Shown one piece after another: positions 1 through 12,631 of a DNA stretch of 64,000 bases; the stretch's first letter is position 1; every line of letters begins with the position of its first letter. The position numbers were made by a program, and so were the translations under genes. Origin of the DNA: Lepus europaeus. Its lineage: Eukaryota > Chordata > Mammalia > Lagomorpha > Leporidae. The notes below the pieces were generated by a model. It did no database searches, had not been told where the DNA came from, and saw only the letters and a list, made by a program, of their open reading frames with translations. The stretch spans positions 8,756,266 to 8,820,265 of the forward strand of contig NC_084837.1 in NCBI RefSeq assembly GCF_033115175.1, in the 5' to 3' direction.

Positions 1-256
1 ATGTGGGGTGCTTGCAGGGTGTGGGGTGCTCATGAGGGTCTTGGCCTGGTGATGACTTGCTACACGGTACGCTTAGGATGGAGACAGTTTTCTCTGAGTT
101 GCTAAAAAAAAAAAAAAAAAAAACAGACAAAAATGTCTACAACTCTGCTCCCTTTACCAGTGGGAGACACAGAGGGGGCCCGGCGGAGAGGGAAGGGGGT
201 GGTTCTTGGGTGACGAGTGTGAGACGTGTCCATGCTCATTTTTATTATTTTTGTGA
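1..256. other. Left-edge intergenic DNA
   Basis: No gene seen. Holds two short GTGGGGTGCT copies (about 4-31) and a 20-base A tract near 103-122. Confidence 0.6.
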
Positions 257-556
257 AGATTTATTTATTTATTTGAAAGGAAGAGTATGAGAGAGAGAGA
301 GAGAGTGAGAGAGCGAGCGAGCCAGAGGGAGAAATCTTCCATCTACTGATTTCACTCCCCAGATGCCTTCAACAGCCGGGGCTGGGCCAAAACCAGGACG
401 CAGGAGCCAGGAACTCCAACCGGGTCTCCCACGTAGATGACAGGGCCCCAAGCACTTGGGCCCTAGCAGGAAGCTGCAGCAGAAGTGGAGGTGGGAGTTG
501 AACCCAGGCGCTCCACTGTGGGATGGTGGCACCTGCTACATCCCAGCGTCCACCCC
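257..556 (-). mobile_element. Lagomorph C-repeat SINE
   Basis: AAGATTTATTTATTTATTTG, then GA repeats, TCTTCCATCTACTG and the A-box/B-box-derived head at the right. Moderately diverged copy. Confidence 0.88.
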
Positions 557-1480
557 AGTGCTCATTTTAACCCTGCTCTGGGCTCTCAAGAGATGAGCCA
601 AGTCCATGTGTGGTGGGGAGTGAGGTGTGAAGTGGGTCTGAAAATGATCCCTGTGCGTGGGGACTGTGATGTTCACGGGCTGATGGGGAGGAAAGACGAA
701 AAGACACCACTGGATCTCACGTCCTCTCTGGCAGCCTAACCTCGTTCAGCCATGAGCAGTGCGGTTTCCCCAGCAGTGCTCCCCACAAAGGAGCACCTGC
801 TGTTGAGAGCTCTCCACCTCGCCCCGCTGCTGTCGCCTCGTGTCCGATCGGGCCAAGTGGGCCAGTGCTGAGTTCCTGTCTCCGTGGTGCTGAGTCTTCA
901 CAGAATTATGGTTGGGCAGCTCTGGCTAGCAGTGTGCCTCGTCCACCTCTTGGTCCCTGCTGGCCGAGACCACGTGCTCTGCTGTTCAGGGGGGCTGGCA
1001 AGCACGTGTGGGTGGGCCGGGCCCCACCCCTAACTCCCATTTCACATCCTCCAGTGTAAGTGCAGGGCTAAGAATCCTTGGAGAATGAAAGATTCTAGAT
1101 ATAACCAGACCCCCGTCACCTGCTTAACTCTGGGGTCTTTTGCTCTGGGGGGTGCCTGCAAGAGATGAGGGGACATCTGCTCATCACGCTTCCCTTGGTA
1201 CTCACCACATCAGGGTTCCCACCAAAGAACCAATCAATCTCCATGTGCGTGATGGAGGGGCTGAGCTGTGCACCTGCTGCTGCTACCAACCCAGCTGAGG
1301 TGAATTAACGTCTTCCGTGTTGGCGCACACTTGTTACAAAGCTTCATCTTCTGAAGACACTGCTACTATCAGTGAGGAGCATTCTGGAGGGAGAATTCTA
1401 CAGAAAGGTTTTTTTGATCGGTACCCAGGGAAATCTCCCTGTGTCTGCCTCTCCCATATTCATGCTATTAAAGGACAATT
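557..1480. other. Intergenic DNA, nothing recognised
   Basis: No repeat, coding homology or RNA gene recognised; short frames only. Confidence 0.5.
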
Positions 1481-1697
1481 TGGAGCAGGCTTTGGTCTAG
1501 CGGTTAGGACAGAGGGCCTGGGCTTAAGTCCTGGCTCTGCCCCTGACTCCAGTTTCCTGCTATTGCAGACCCTGGGAGGCGGTGGTGATGGCTTCAGTGC
1601 CTGGGTTCCTGCCACCCACGTGGGAGACCTGGATTGAACTCCGCCTCCCAGTTTGGGCCCATTATGGACAGAGGGAGAATGATCTAGCAGATGGGAG

Positions 1698-1741
<44 letters not shown>

Positions 1742-1785
1742 CTGTCTTCTCTCTGCCTCTCAAACAAGTAAATTAATTTTAAAAA
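1481..1785 (+). mobile_element. Older C-type SINE with (TC)n at 1702-1738
   Basis: Head GGCTTTGGTCTAGCGGTTAG resembles a tRNA A-box; then CCACGTGGGAGACCTGGATT and a long TC run before an A-rich tail. The head differs from the common copies here and matches the element at 11,716, so this is a separate subfamily. Confidence 0.8.
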
Positions 1786-2372
1786 ATGACAAGTTGTCTC
1801 CATGCTTGTGCGTGGCTGACCACACGCAAGCTGTCAGATAAGGACAGGAGTTGGAGCCGGGGTTGGGCTGAGGAGGAAAATGCCAGGGGGCTCTCCTTGG
1901 AGAACCCCCCCACCCCCCGTGGGAAGAGAAATGGCAGTGCCGTGCGAATCCTTTCCCCGACTCGGCTGCCCCCAGAGCCTCCAGCTCTGCGCGTGGGTGA
2001 CAGGGCCTCCGCTCGGAGAGATCACCGGGGGTGGGCAATGCTGATGAAGGGTCTGGCACGTGACCCTGGCTGAGCTGTCATCACACCTGTGCAACAGATG
2101 GGAGGCTGAGTCATAAAAAAAAAAAAAAAAAATTGAGCGGTCTGCCTGGTGTCAGCTGAGGGCATTGGCAGTGGGTGCCCTCCGGCTGTGAGCCCTCGGT
2201 CTCCCCAGGCCAAGGCCCATGGGCACAAGGAGGGCAGAGACTGCTCTTCCGCTCTGCTTCTACGTGGGCAATGCTTTCAGCGTCCACGAGAGGAGCATGT
2301 GGTGTTGGCTTTGCCCTCCCTGGCTCATTTCACTCCACCTAATGTCCCCCAGTTGTGTTCAGGCTGCCCCAA
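1786..2372. other. Intergenic DNA, nothing recognised
   Basis: Unique sequence with an A tract at about 2115-2132. Confidence 0.5.
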
Positions 2373-2640
2373 ATGACAGGCTTGCGTTGGTTTTCACGCC
2401 TCAGTCATGTCCCATTGTGTGTATGCTCCACATTTTAAAAAAATCGGTTCCTCTGTCGACGGACATCAGGGTGGATTTGTGTCTTATAGCGCCGCAGGTA
2501 AACACGGGCACGCAGGCGTCTCTTTCATATAATGATTGTATTGCCTTTGGATTTATACCCATCAGGGAGATGGCGAGATCATACGGGACCCCACAGATAA
2601 GTACGAATACTGGAAGCCAATTAAAAGATAAAGCAGGCAA
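2373..2640 (-). mobile_element. LINE-1 3'-end fragment
   Basis: Shows the antisense LINE-1 ORF2 end pattern: CATTGTGTGTATGCTCCACA, then CGACGGACATCAGGGTGGAT, CCGCAGGTAAACACG and GGATTTATACCCATCAGGG. Heavily mutated, no open frame. Confidence 0.7.
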
Positions 2641-2900
2641 ATATGAGGCTCCACCATGAAAAGGGGTACTGTTACGGCACCGACTGCTTTCCTTCCACCT
2701 GGGCCTCCATCAAATGTGGGGAAAGTAAAAGCCAGACCGGTTGGTGCTGCTGGCTGGCTCCACGGAGAGCAGGGGTTTGCACATCCCCGGAGAAAGGTGG
2801 GAAGCGCACACCACGAGGTCTACTCTGGGCGATATTTTTCCTAAGGAGGGATCTGGGCCACCTGCGACATCCAACTATTGCCTGTTTCTGAAGAAGTATT

Positions 2901-3150
2901 ACTAATAAAGCTAATATTTATTGAGCGCTTCCTCTGTGTCAGGAGGCAGCTTTCCAAGCTCTTCACGTGAACTAACTTGTATAATTCTCCCAGGACTGTG
3001 CAGTACATGCAAGTACTGCTATTTCATAGGGGAAGTAGCAGGCACGTCGGGCTGGAGTACCTTGTCCAATGTCCCTCCAATGGGAAGCGACAGAGAGGCG
3101 AGGGTCGGGCGCCGCGGCGGGGCCCGGGGCTGGTGCGTGGTCGGCTCCGC
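2901..3150 (+). mobile_element. MIR fragment
   Basis: TATTTATTGAGCGCTTCCTC, a GTGTCAGGAGGC block and CTCTTCACGTGAACTAAC, as in the MIR core, then a GGGAAG-type segment. Ancient and diverged. Confidence 0.65.
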
Positions 3151-3164
3151 TGTGTGCCTGCCTG

Positions 3165-3840
3165 CCGCAGAGTTGGAAGGCTCACTACTCAGGATGCACT
3201 GGCCACGCCACAGCAGTGGCCCTCAAACCTCAGTGGCTGAAGCAACATTTATTTCTTACTCCCCGTGATTACTGAGGGTCCACGGATGTGTCCCCGTGGA
3301 CCCAGGTGGATGGAGCTGCCCACTGCACACGGACTTACCACTTCCATTCGCATGCCATCAGCCAAGCCAAGGCCGAGGGGCCTGGGGCAGCACAGTCCTG
3401 ACCCTGCAGAGCTGCTGGGGCTCAGAGGACAGCGTTTGCAGAGTCGGAGGAAGACGTCCCCCGACCACTGCTCCAGCCTGGCTTCAGGAGGGGTGGCAGG
3501 GAAACAGGCGCACTCTGCTACCCAGGGCCTTTGCACATGCTGTTCCCTCTGCCCCGCTTCTCCCCCGACTCCTATGTACCCAGCAGTAAGATCGGTCCCC
3601 GACCCGAGAGCCTTCCTCACACGTCGCCCTCCTGCTGTTCTCCCTCGTGCCACTCTGGGTTTTACTTTTCAGCACAAGCATCCTTGAACCTCGCTCTGGG
3701 TGATTTCTGCCTGTCTTCCCTCAAAGACTGCAAGCTTCGGACGGGCAGGTCCCAAGCCGGCCTCACTCATCATGCAGCCCCAGCTCCTGGCACAGCTCGG
3801 GGCCCCTCGTGGAGAACCTGGTTAATTCCAAACGGATGAG
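3165..3840 (-). mobile_element. Ancient repeat patchwork, including L2-like sequence at about 3515-3760
   Basis: CAGGGCCTTTGCACATGCTG followed by TTCCCTCTGCCCC is a characteristic antisense L2 3' segment. The part before it (CAGTGGCTGAAGCAACATTT) is an old interspersed repeat whose family I cannot name with confidence. Confidence 0.45.
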
Positions 3841-4814
3841 TCATGGCGGTGCAGTGGGGGGTGTCTGCGGCTCAGCACCAGGACTGTGAGCTTCCCTTTC
3901 AGATTCTAAGAAATGGTTTGGGGGAAATTTCCAGGGGCCCGGAGGTCCTGTGGCAGAGATGGAGTCAAGACAGGATGGGTGCAGAAAAGCTGAGCACTGT
4001 CTTACTGGGGGTCCCCCAGGGCCCCTGGGAGGATGTCGGGGGACGGTGGCAGGGCACTGGGGAGGAAGCCCACATGGGATCAAGTGACCACGGCGATACA
4101 TTTAAGTATATCCCCCCCGCCATCCGGAGAACGCTGGGAGTAACACATCCCTCGGCCATCCCATCTAAGGGGCGAGGAGGCTGGGGTATTTGCACACCAT
4201 CTCCAGTCCATCATGGATGGAGGCTGCTCCAAGGGCCTGCAGGTGGATAGCAGAGCTGCCTCCCAGCAAGGGGAAACCTCAAGCAGAAGCACAAGTGCCA
4301 GCTGTTGGGAGGAGCAGGGTGTGGGCTGGGCGCAGTTGCATGTGCGTTTTTAGGGAAGAACGAGTTGTCTCTCACAACGGCAAGAGCTGAGGTTATGTGT
4401 TAGGGTCCTCCTCAAGTCTGCTTTGCATTTTCCCACTCTCCAGGCAGGCGTGCCTATCCAAGGAGGCAGTCCACACAGAGCTTAAATTTAGGGCTCGGTC
4501 ATGTCCCCACTGCCCTTCCGCTCACCATCTTGTTTAATAGACCCGGGAGCGCTTGTTACACCTCCCCATTTGAAAGGCGTTGAGCTGGAGGTGCAAACCA
4601 GATGAAACACGGTCTCTGCTCAGAAGTACTTTGTAAAGTACTCTGTCTATTTGCCAGTATTTGGAGATGCTAAATGCCAGACGAGATACTGTGTTAAGCA
4701 GATTTGAGAAGCTTCGCAATGCACCAGGCTCTCCTGTGATAACCACACATTGATGAACTAAAGGCTCTGAGAAGGCCTGCAGAAAAGACGCCTGTTTAAC
4801 TTTTTTTTTTAAAG
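3841..4814. other. Intergenic DNA, nothing recognised
   Basis: Short frames on both strands without homology; no repeats seen. Confidence 0.5.
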
Positions 4815-5052
4815 GTGGCAATTCTTTGATTGATTCATTTATTTGAGGGGTTCCCTATGCAAATGCCCATAATGGCTGGGGCTGGGAGCCAGCTCCTCGC
4901 TTCAGGTCTCCTGCATGGATGGCCGATCCATCTTACTTGATCCATTGCTACTGCCTCCCGGGATCTGCTGGAGCCAGAGCTGGGAGCTGAACCCAGGCAG
5001 TTCATTGGAGGATGCTGGGATCTTAACTGCTAGACTAAATGCTCACACCTGT
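4815..5052 (-). mobile_element. Older C-type SINE copy
   Basis: TTGATTGATTCATTTATTTG, AGCCAGAGCTGGGAGCTGAA and CTTAACTGCTAGACTAAATG show the same layout as the diverged plus-strand copies at 1,481 and 11,716, reversed. Confidence 0.75.
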
Positions 5053-5454
5053 TAAACTATTTTTTCTCGGATTTTCCAAACTTGTTTGGCATCAGAACCC
5101 TTTTGTACCAAGTTACCTACATTGACATCCCAAGAAGCTAGAATTCTGTGGGATGTGCTTTGAGAAAACGACAGCATTTCCAGCCAATCCATGGAAGATC
5201 TGACTCACACAGAAAGGCTGAGTAAGGGAATCGACTTTGTCTGCCTGCCTGTCTATGAGCCGGAATGCCAGTCGTCTCCTGCGTTCGCGACTGGAGCTGG
5301 ACTGGCATTTACACCAACTGGCTGGGTTCTCAGGCCTTGGCACTCGAACTGCAATTGAGTCACTCACCCTCCTGGGTCTCCAACATGCTGATTGCAGATC
5401 TTGGGACTTCTTAGCTTCCATTGTCACGTGAGCCAATTCATTGTGATAAATCAT

Positions 5455-5514
5455 AGATGGATGGATGGATAGATGCGTGGATGGACAGAGGGATAGACGG
5501 ATGGATAGAGAGAT
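5455..5514. repeat. Degenerate GATG/GATA tetranucleotide repeat
   Basis: GATGGATGGATGGATAGATG followed by imperfect units. Likely length-variable. Confidence 0.85.
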
Positions 5515-5969
5515 GATACTAGTAGTGCAGAACTAGCAGAACATTGATAGGTACTAGATTTGGGAACAGAGTCTTGGTTGGCTGTGAGCAGGGCCTGTGA
5601 GTCGCAGTTGAGAAGATCTCCAGCCCTGCACATTGGTGGCCCGGTCTGGGATTCAGCCGCATCTCATCCCTCATGGAACCAGAGTTCTTTGCTCTTGGAA
5701 ACACAGAATTTGCACATGACTAAAACATTCTTTATTGATTTTGATGGGGAAAAGTCCAAACAGTGGAAACCCTGATACACTAATATACTGGGTTTTAAAG
5801 CTAACTTTATTGCCAGATTATCGTTAACTTATGGGTGCTGAGTTTGCGCATCATGGAGACTAGGTAAACACTTACAGCGGCGATGTGTGACCAGGAGGCG
5901 TGGAGCCGGCGTTCGCTCTGAGATCAAAGGCGGGAATGAAGCCCAGAGGTCCTTGTCTTCCAGAAAAAT

Positions 5970-6235
5970 CGCCCTCCTGTGTGTTAGGGGGACAGGGGTC
6001 TTCTTAATATAGCAGCTCCCTCCTGCTGCTCCTGTTTCTGCCCACCACTAATCTGGATCTATAAATAGGGTTTAAATATTGCCCTCCTGGCAATCCACTG
6101 CACAGTCAATTATGCACTTTTAATTAAGAGATTTCCAAAGAGCCTCGTTCCGCTTTATCCACGCAGCCAAACAACAGAGGGTGTGGCCTTCCGACAGAGA
6201 ATGACTTTCTGTGATTCACATCCAAGGAAAAGCAC
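5970..6235 (+). promoter_or_regulatory. Candidate AT-rich enhancer with perfect MEF2-type motif
   Basis: CTATAAATAG at 6059-6068 fits the MEF2 consensus exactly. Nearby are TTTAAATATT, homeodomain-like CAATTA and TTAATTAA cores, and a CACCC-type GGGTGTGGCC. The stretch is free of SINEs. Function is an inference; it lies 19 kb upstream of the muscle gene SYNM. Confidence 0.3.
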
Positions 6236-6479
6236 GGAGGCAGGACAGACTACGGAGCTCCGCCTCCCTGGATTGAGCGAAAGCGAGGCTTAAAAGACGT
6301 TGAGGTTCTCCCCGGGACGTAAAGGCCGCGTCTGCTGACCACAGGATGCGGCGTGAGGCCTACGTGGCAGCACACCTGGGCGCAGAGCTGTTCCACAACC
6401 CTGGTTGCTTCCTGCCTGCCCCCATCCTTTGCCTCCCAAAGTGTTACAAATCCCTGAAGCGGCCATGTGGACCACACTC

Positions 6480-6740
6480 CACCTAGTGGCCTGCCCGACA
6501 ACTGCAAAAATAACTCAAAGCCGTCCCACCCCGGACTTCAGACCTACGTGGTCCGTGCCCATGGCTCAGGGACTTGGGCCAGCATTAGACTCGCCCCGGA
6601 ACCTTGTAAAAATCTCATGCCTGGGCTACGCCTCATGCCAATTAAATTGGGATCCCTGCGGTGGGTCCCAGGCGTCAGCATTTTTCAAACTTCCTGGGTG
6701 ATTTCAAAGCTGGACAACTGGTGGTCTTTGCAGCCTAAAC
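6480..6740 (+). mobile_element. MER5A/MER20-type DNA-transposon relic
   Basis: CCAATTAAATTGGGATCCCT, GGGTCCCAGGCGTCAGCATT and TTCCTGGGTGATTTCAAAGC match the inner part of these hAT-Charlie elements. Non-autonomous and old. Confidence 0.6.
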
Positions 6741-8029
6741 AGTAGCTTAAAAGACCAAAAACCTTCATGAGGTCGTCACACTTCTCATGCATCATCAAAA
6801 AACTCCATCTGTAGAGGTTTCTTTTTGTCTTCTTTAAAATTGCGTTGAAAAAGTGGGATCAATACCCATTGAGGTTACAAACGTGGACTTGGAGTGAGGT
6901 TGTTTGGGGCCAAACCTCCCACCTGCAGGGGGACCTTTTAGTGCCATAGCTTCCCATGCACAGGCCAGCACTGATGGAATCCCCAAACTGAGAAGTTATC
7001 CTGAGAGCGCCACAAGTAAATCCCTGTGAATCACTGAGAATGGACTGTATGACATAGTAAACAGTACTGACATGTGTGTTCTCAGGAGCCCCTAGAGTGC
7101 TCTAAGATCTGCTGTTTAAAACTGATGTGTCATGGACATCTCAGACACAACGCACTGGTTTTCCCTCATGCTCAGGTGCTGCGAAAAGCCTTCTGAGGGC
7201 CCTGGGATGTAGCACAGGTTCCCACTTAAGTGGCAGATGTGTTTGGCATTTTAACCAGCGCTGCCAACCAATTTCTTTTCTCAATAGAATAGCAACCCCC
7301 GCTCTCACTAGCATTGTATGCATTGCTCCATTTCTTCCGCCACTTCCTGAGCACCGGCTGTTATCAAGCCATTCAATTCTTGCCAACGAGAGCAGTGAGA
7401 GATGCCACGATGTTGATGCAAGTTGTAGCTCCTTTGCTAGAGAGCCTGGAGAGAGCTGAAGACTTTCTCTCTCCCCTCTGATGATTTGATAATTGATTCT
7501 ATGAGACCAGCGGACAGAGATAGATTCACAGGAGGGAAGACGTTTTAGTTTATGTGCACACAAAACGTGAGATGCGCAGAACGGCTGCACCACTGAGGTT
7601 TTCATCTCATCCTGAGCTACAGAAATGGGCGTTCGGGCTTCTGGGAGAGGTGGCAGCAGGTTATGGGAGGGCGAGGGAGGAATGGCAGGTGCGTGAAGCT
7701 TGTTTCATGGGTGGAGTACTTCAGGTGATAGAAGTCGCCCGGAGCAGTCCTTCTCCAGGTACAGGTACCGTTACCTTAGACGTAAATTTCTTTTACCAAG
7801 CAGTTAGTTTCAGAGCTACTCCTGTGCCAGCAGTTTCTCAGAATAATCACCTCCAAACACGCCAGAAAACCACACCCTGGTGTGGGCTGGCCCCACCACC
7901 CAGAGTTTCAGACACTTCAACTGTCCATTTTCGTCGCCTCTTCTAGGTACTGCCCCATCATTGCCACTGCCCATGATCCTATTGGGCTGAGATTTCTTCT
8001 CTTACATCGAGGAGTAGTAAGATTAAGAA
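6741..8029. other. Intergenic DNA, nothing recognised
   Basis: A 154-codon minus-strand frame (7141-7605) has no recognisable motif or homolog. No repeats seen. Confidence 0.5.
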
Positions 8030-8807
8030 CTTCCGTTCATTAAAATACAGTAAGCTGGTTCAGTGTAGGAACATCAATCAATGTAATAATATACCCTATT
8101 AAGAGAATCAAAGACGGGGAAAAATTATCATCCCAATGGATGCAGAAAAAGCATTTGACAAAATTGGATGCTCTTTCATGATAAAAACATTCAGCAAACT
8201 GGGGACAAAGGTGAGCATCCTTAACCTGACAAAGAACAGTTGCAAGATTCCTACCACTAGCATGATCTTCGAGAAAGACCTCGTGGAGAAGTGACGCGAG
8301 ACCCGAGACTCACCTCAGAGCAGGAGCAAGGCGAGGAAGGATGCCCACGCTCCCTATTTCTGGTCGCCACTGTTCTCAAGGACTTAACCATGGCAGCTGA
8401 CTAAAGAAAACAAAATAAAAGGCATCCAGACTGGGAGAGAAGAAGTAAGACCACCTCATTTGCAGAAAATATGATTTTACATATAGACAATTCTAAGGAA
8501 TTCATATCAAAGAAACCTGCTAAGATATATGAGGTCAGCAAGGTTGCAGGACACAAGATCAGTATACAAAAATCAATTGTATTTCCACATACTGCCAGTG
8601 ATAAACGTGAAAATGAAATGAAGCAGGCAATTTCTTCTATAATAGCAACAACCTATTTAAGAACAAATTTAACAAAAGAGGTGAAAGATTTGTATCCTGA
8701 AAACTACAAAGCACTGGGTTGTTTATGGTTTTTTAAGATTTATTTTTATTTTTAAAATTGTTTAATTTTAATTAGTTTTTAACAAATTCAATGTGATTTG
8801 TAGATAC

Positions 8808-9122
8808 AATTCTTTTTTTTTTTTTTTTGAGAGGTAGAGTCACAGAGAGAGAAAGGGAGAGACAGAGAGAGGTCTTCCATCTGCGGGTTCCCTCCCCAAA
8901 TGGCTGCAATGGCCAGAGCTGCACTAATCCAAAGCCAGGAGCTTCTTCCGGGACTCCCAAGTGGGTGCAGGGGCCCAAGGACATGGGCCATCTTCTACTG
9001 CTTTCCCAGGCCATAGCAGAGAGCTGGATTGGAAGAGGAGCAGCTGGGACTTGAAACTGCCCCCATATGGGTTGCCAGTGCCACAGGTGGAGGCTTAGAC
9101 CACTATGCCACAGCCCCAGCCC
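8808..9122 (-). mobile_element. C-repeat SINE inside the LINE-1 remnant
   Basis: T tract, GAGAGGTAGAGTCACAGAGA, GGTCTTCCATCTGCGGGTTC and the head CACTATGCCACAGCCCCAGC. It abuts the next copy directly. Confidence 0.9.
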
Positions 9123-9478
9123 CAAAGATTTATTTATTTATTTGAAATGCAGAGTTACATAGAGAGAAAAGGTGGGGGAATGGAGAGAAGGAAAGAGAGA
9201 GAGAGAGAGAGAGGTCTTCCTTCCTTCCACTGGTCCATTCCCCCAAATAGCTGCAATGGCCAGGGCTGGGCCAGGCCAAAGCCAGAAGCCACGAGCTTCA
9301 TCTGAGTCTCCCATGTGGGTGCTGGGGCCCAAGCACTTGAGCCATTCTCCACTGATTTCTCAGGTGCATTAGCAAGGAGCTGGATTGGAAGTGGGGCAGC
9401 CAGGACAAGAATTGGTTGCCCATATGGGATGCCGTCATTGCAGGCTGTGAGTTAACTCATTATGCCACAGTGTCAGCC
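9123..9478 (-). mobile_element. C-repeat SINE, second of an adjacent pair
   Basis: AAAGATTTATTTATTTATTT, a GA tract at 9,195-9,212 and head TATGCCACAGTGTCAGCCCC. Same orientation as its neighbour. Confidence 0.9.
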
Positions 9479-10440
9479 CCAAAACACTGTTGAAAGAAAC
9501 TAAACAAGATGAAAAGAAATGGAAAGGTAGCCCATGTTTATGGATTGGAATTCTTAATGCTAGGATGACAGTAACCCCAAAGTGATCAACAGATTTAATT
9601 CAATCTCTATCAAAATCCCAGGTGCCTTTTTTCTTTTTTTCTTTCTTTTTTTTTTTTTTTTTTGCAGAAGTTGAAAAGATGACTCTAAAATTCATACAGA
9701 AATTTATGATTCAAGAAACCCAGAATGGTCAGAACAACCTTAAAGAACAAAGTTGGAATACTTAATATATTTCTTTATTTCAAGAGTTCCTTCAAAGCAA
9801 TCAGGATTTTGTGGTGCTAGCATGAAGACAGCCATATAGATCCACGGACTACAACAGAGCACCCAGAAATAAACCTGTAGTTGTGGTCAGCTGATTTTTG
9901 ACAAGAGCGCCAAGACAATCTGATGGAGGGAAGGAACAGGGCCACTGGCTATGCACACGAGGGAATGAAGTTGGAGTCCTACCTCACGTATTACCCCAGA
10001 TGAGCTCAGAGTGGGTCCTACACCAGAGCCTGATCTATAAAACTCCTGCTGCATCACTGGCGGCCTCCTGAGTACACTGGCAGGAAGGCGGACAAGGAGC
10101 AGAGCGAGGACTGGAGCCCAGGCACTGCGACATGGAATGTGGGTGTCTCCAGTGGCGTCTGGGCAGCTGGGCCAAATGTTTGGAAAATGTGGGCACACAC
10201 CTTGATGACTTGGGATTAGGCAAGGGTTGTTAGACATGACACCAAAATCACAAGTAACTAAATCAAGAATAGATAAACTGCGCTTCAGCAAGATAAAAAA
10301 AAACTTTATGATTCCAAAGACACTATTCTAAAGGTGAGTAGACAATCCATAGAAAGGGAGGAAATATTTGCAAACCCTAAATGTAATAAAGGATGTGTGT
10401 CCAGAGTATAAAACTACCTTGAGCCTTAGCAAGGAAAATA

Positions 10441-10765
10441 CCAATTAAACAGCGCAGCTGGTTAAGCCGCAACCTGCAACACTGGCAGTCCATCTGAGCA
10501 CTGGTTCCACTCCCAGCTTCTCCATTTCTGATCCAGCTCCCTGCTAAAGGGCCTGGGAAGGCAGTAGATGATGGCTTGAGTGCTTGGGCCCCTACAGCCA
10601 CATGGGAGACCTGGATGGAGTTCCTGGCTCCTGGCTTTGGCCTGGCCCAACCCCAGCTCTTGTAGTCATTTGAGGACTGAACCAACAGATAGATCTCTCC
10701 TTGTAGCTATGCCTTTGAAATTAACAAATACATCTTTTAAACTGAAAAAAAAAAAAAGGTAGAAA
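10441..10765 (+). mobile_element. C-repeat SINE, diverged
   Basis: Head CAGCTGGTTAAGCCGCAACC, CACATGGGAGACCTGGATGG, tail with an A run near 10,746-10,757. No long CT tract. Confidence 0.85.
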
Positions 10766-10792
10766 GGATTTCAATAGACATCTCTCTCTCTC

Positions 10793-10847
10793 TCTCTTTA
10801 AGATTTATTTATTTATTTATTTGAAAGGCAGAATTACATAGAGGCAG

Positions 10848-10887
<40 letters not shown>

Positions 10888-11132
10888 CTTCCATCGGATG
10901 GTTCACTCCCCAGATGGCCACAATGGCAGAGGCTGCGCTGATCCAAAGCCAGGTGCTTCTTCCAGGTCTCCCAAGAAGGTACAGGGGCCCAAGCACTTGG
11001 GCCATCTTCTACTGCTTTCCCAGGCCACAGCAGAGAGCTGGATCAGAAGTGGAGCAGCCTGGACTCGAATTGACACGCAAATGGGATGCCGGCAATGCAG
11101 GCAGAGATTTTACCCCCATGCCACAGGGCCAA
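10793..11132 (-). mobile_element. C-repeat SINE
   Basis: AAGATTTATTTATTTATTTA, a GA tract to 10,885, head CACAGGGCCAACCCC. Confidence 0.9.
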
Positions 11133-11162
11133 CCCCTAGACATTTCTTTAAAGAAGGCATAC

Positions 11163-11503
11163 AGGCTGGCACTGCGGCTCACTTGGCTAATCCTCCTCCT
11201 GCAGCGCCGGCACCCCGGGTTCTAGTCCCGGTCGGGGCGCCGGATTCTGTCCTGGTTGCTCTTGTTCCAGGCCAGCTCTCTGCTGTGGCCTGGGAAGGCA
11301 GTGGAGGATGGCCCAAGTGCTTGGGCCCTGCACCCCATGGGAGACCAGGAGGAAGCACCTGGCTCCTGGTTTTGGATTGCCACAGTGTGCCGGCTACAGC
11401 ATGCCGGCCATAGCGGCTGTTTGGGGGGTGAACCAATGAATAAAGGAAGACCTTTCTCTCTGTCTCTCTCTCTCACTGTCTAACTCTGCCTGTCCAAAAA
11501 AAA
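11163..11503 (+). mobile_element. Young-type C-repeat SINE
   Basis: Head CTCACTTGGCTAATCCTCCT, GTTCTAGTCCCGGTCGGGGC (B-box), tail CTGTCCAAAAAAAA. Confidence 0.92.
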
Positions 11504-11715
11504 GGGCACACATTGTCAAATACACACAAGAAAAGTTTTTCAACACAATTAGGGAAGGGTCAATCAAAGCCTCCATGAAATGCTCTACATCCTCTCCCCT
11601 AGGACGCCTGTAAGATGCAAACACAATGACAAGGGTTGGGGAGGAGCCGGAGGCTCTGGAAGCCTCTGGTGGGAACGCAGAAGCAGGCTGACCGTTACCC
11701 AGGGTAACACCTGGG

Positions 11716-12025
11716 CTCAGGCTGGCCTAGCGGTTAACCCGCTGCTTTGTTGGTATCCTACAACCCCCATGTGAGTACCGGGTCTGAGTGCTGGCTGGCT
11801 CCTGACACCAGCTTCCTGCTGAAGCACCGGGAGGCACCAGGCGATGGCTCCAGGAGTTGAGTCCCTGCCATCCACATGGGAGACGGGGATTGAATTCCAG
11901 GCTTCTGGCTTTGGCCTGGCTCAGGCCTGGATGATGTGGGCATCTGGGGAGTGAACTACTAGATGGAGGATCAATCTGTTTCTCTCTCTCCTTCTCTGCC
12001 TTTCAAATAAATTTAAAAAATTAAG
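11716..12025 (+). mobile_element. Older C-type SINE
   Basis: Head CTGGCCTAGCGGTTAACCCG, CCACATGGGAGACGGGGATT, tail TTTCAAATAAATTTAAAAAA. Same subfamily as 1,481. Confidence 0.82.
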
Positions 12026-12550
12026 TTAAACAGAGTTTTCCTATGATCCACCAATTCCACTCCCAATGGTAAGTCTGAGAGAAGTGAAAACATGTGCACA
12101 CAAAAACTTTTATAAAATGCCCATACAGCACTATTCATAGTAGCCAGACTAGACCAAATTCAGTTGCCTGCCAGCTGAGGAACTGACAATAAACCGTGTT
12201 CTAGCCATCAATGGACTAGTGTTTAGCCCCAGAGAGGAATGAAGTACTGACACACGCTACAACATGCACAGACGTTGAAAACATTTTACTGAGTGATGGA
12301 AGCCAGACGCAAACGGCTGCGTGTTGTGTGGTTCTATGTATATGAAGAACAGGCAAATCCGCAGACACAAATGTTAGATTAGTGGTTGCCAGGGCTGGGG
12401 GGAAGAAACGAGAGATGAGAAGCGACAGCTATAGGGAATGGGGCTTCTTTCCGGGGTCAGGAAAATGTTCTGGAATTCACTAGTGGTGATAAAGGCACAG
12501 TCTTGTGAATACAAATTGTATCATATGTGAATTATGTACCAGTTTTTAGA

Positions 12551-12592
12551 AAAGATTTATTTATTTGAAAGTCAGAGCTACAGAAAAGCAGT

Positions 12593-12631
<39 letters not shown>

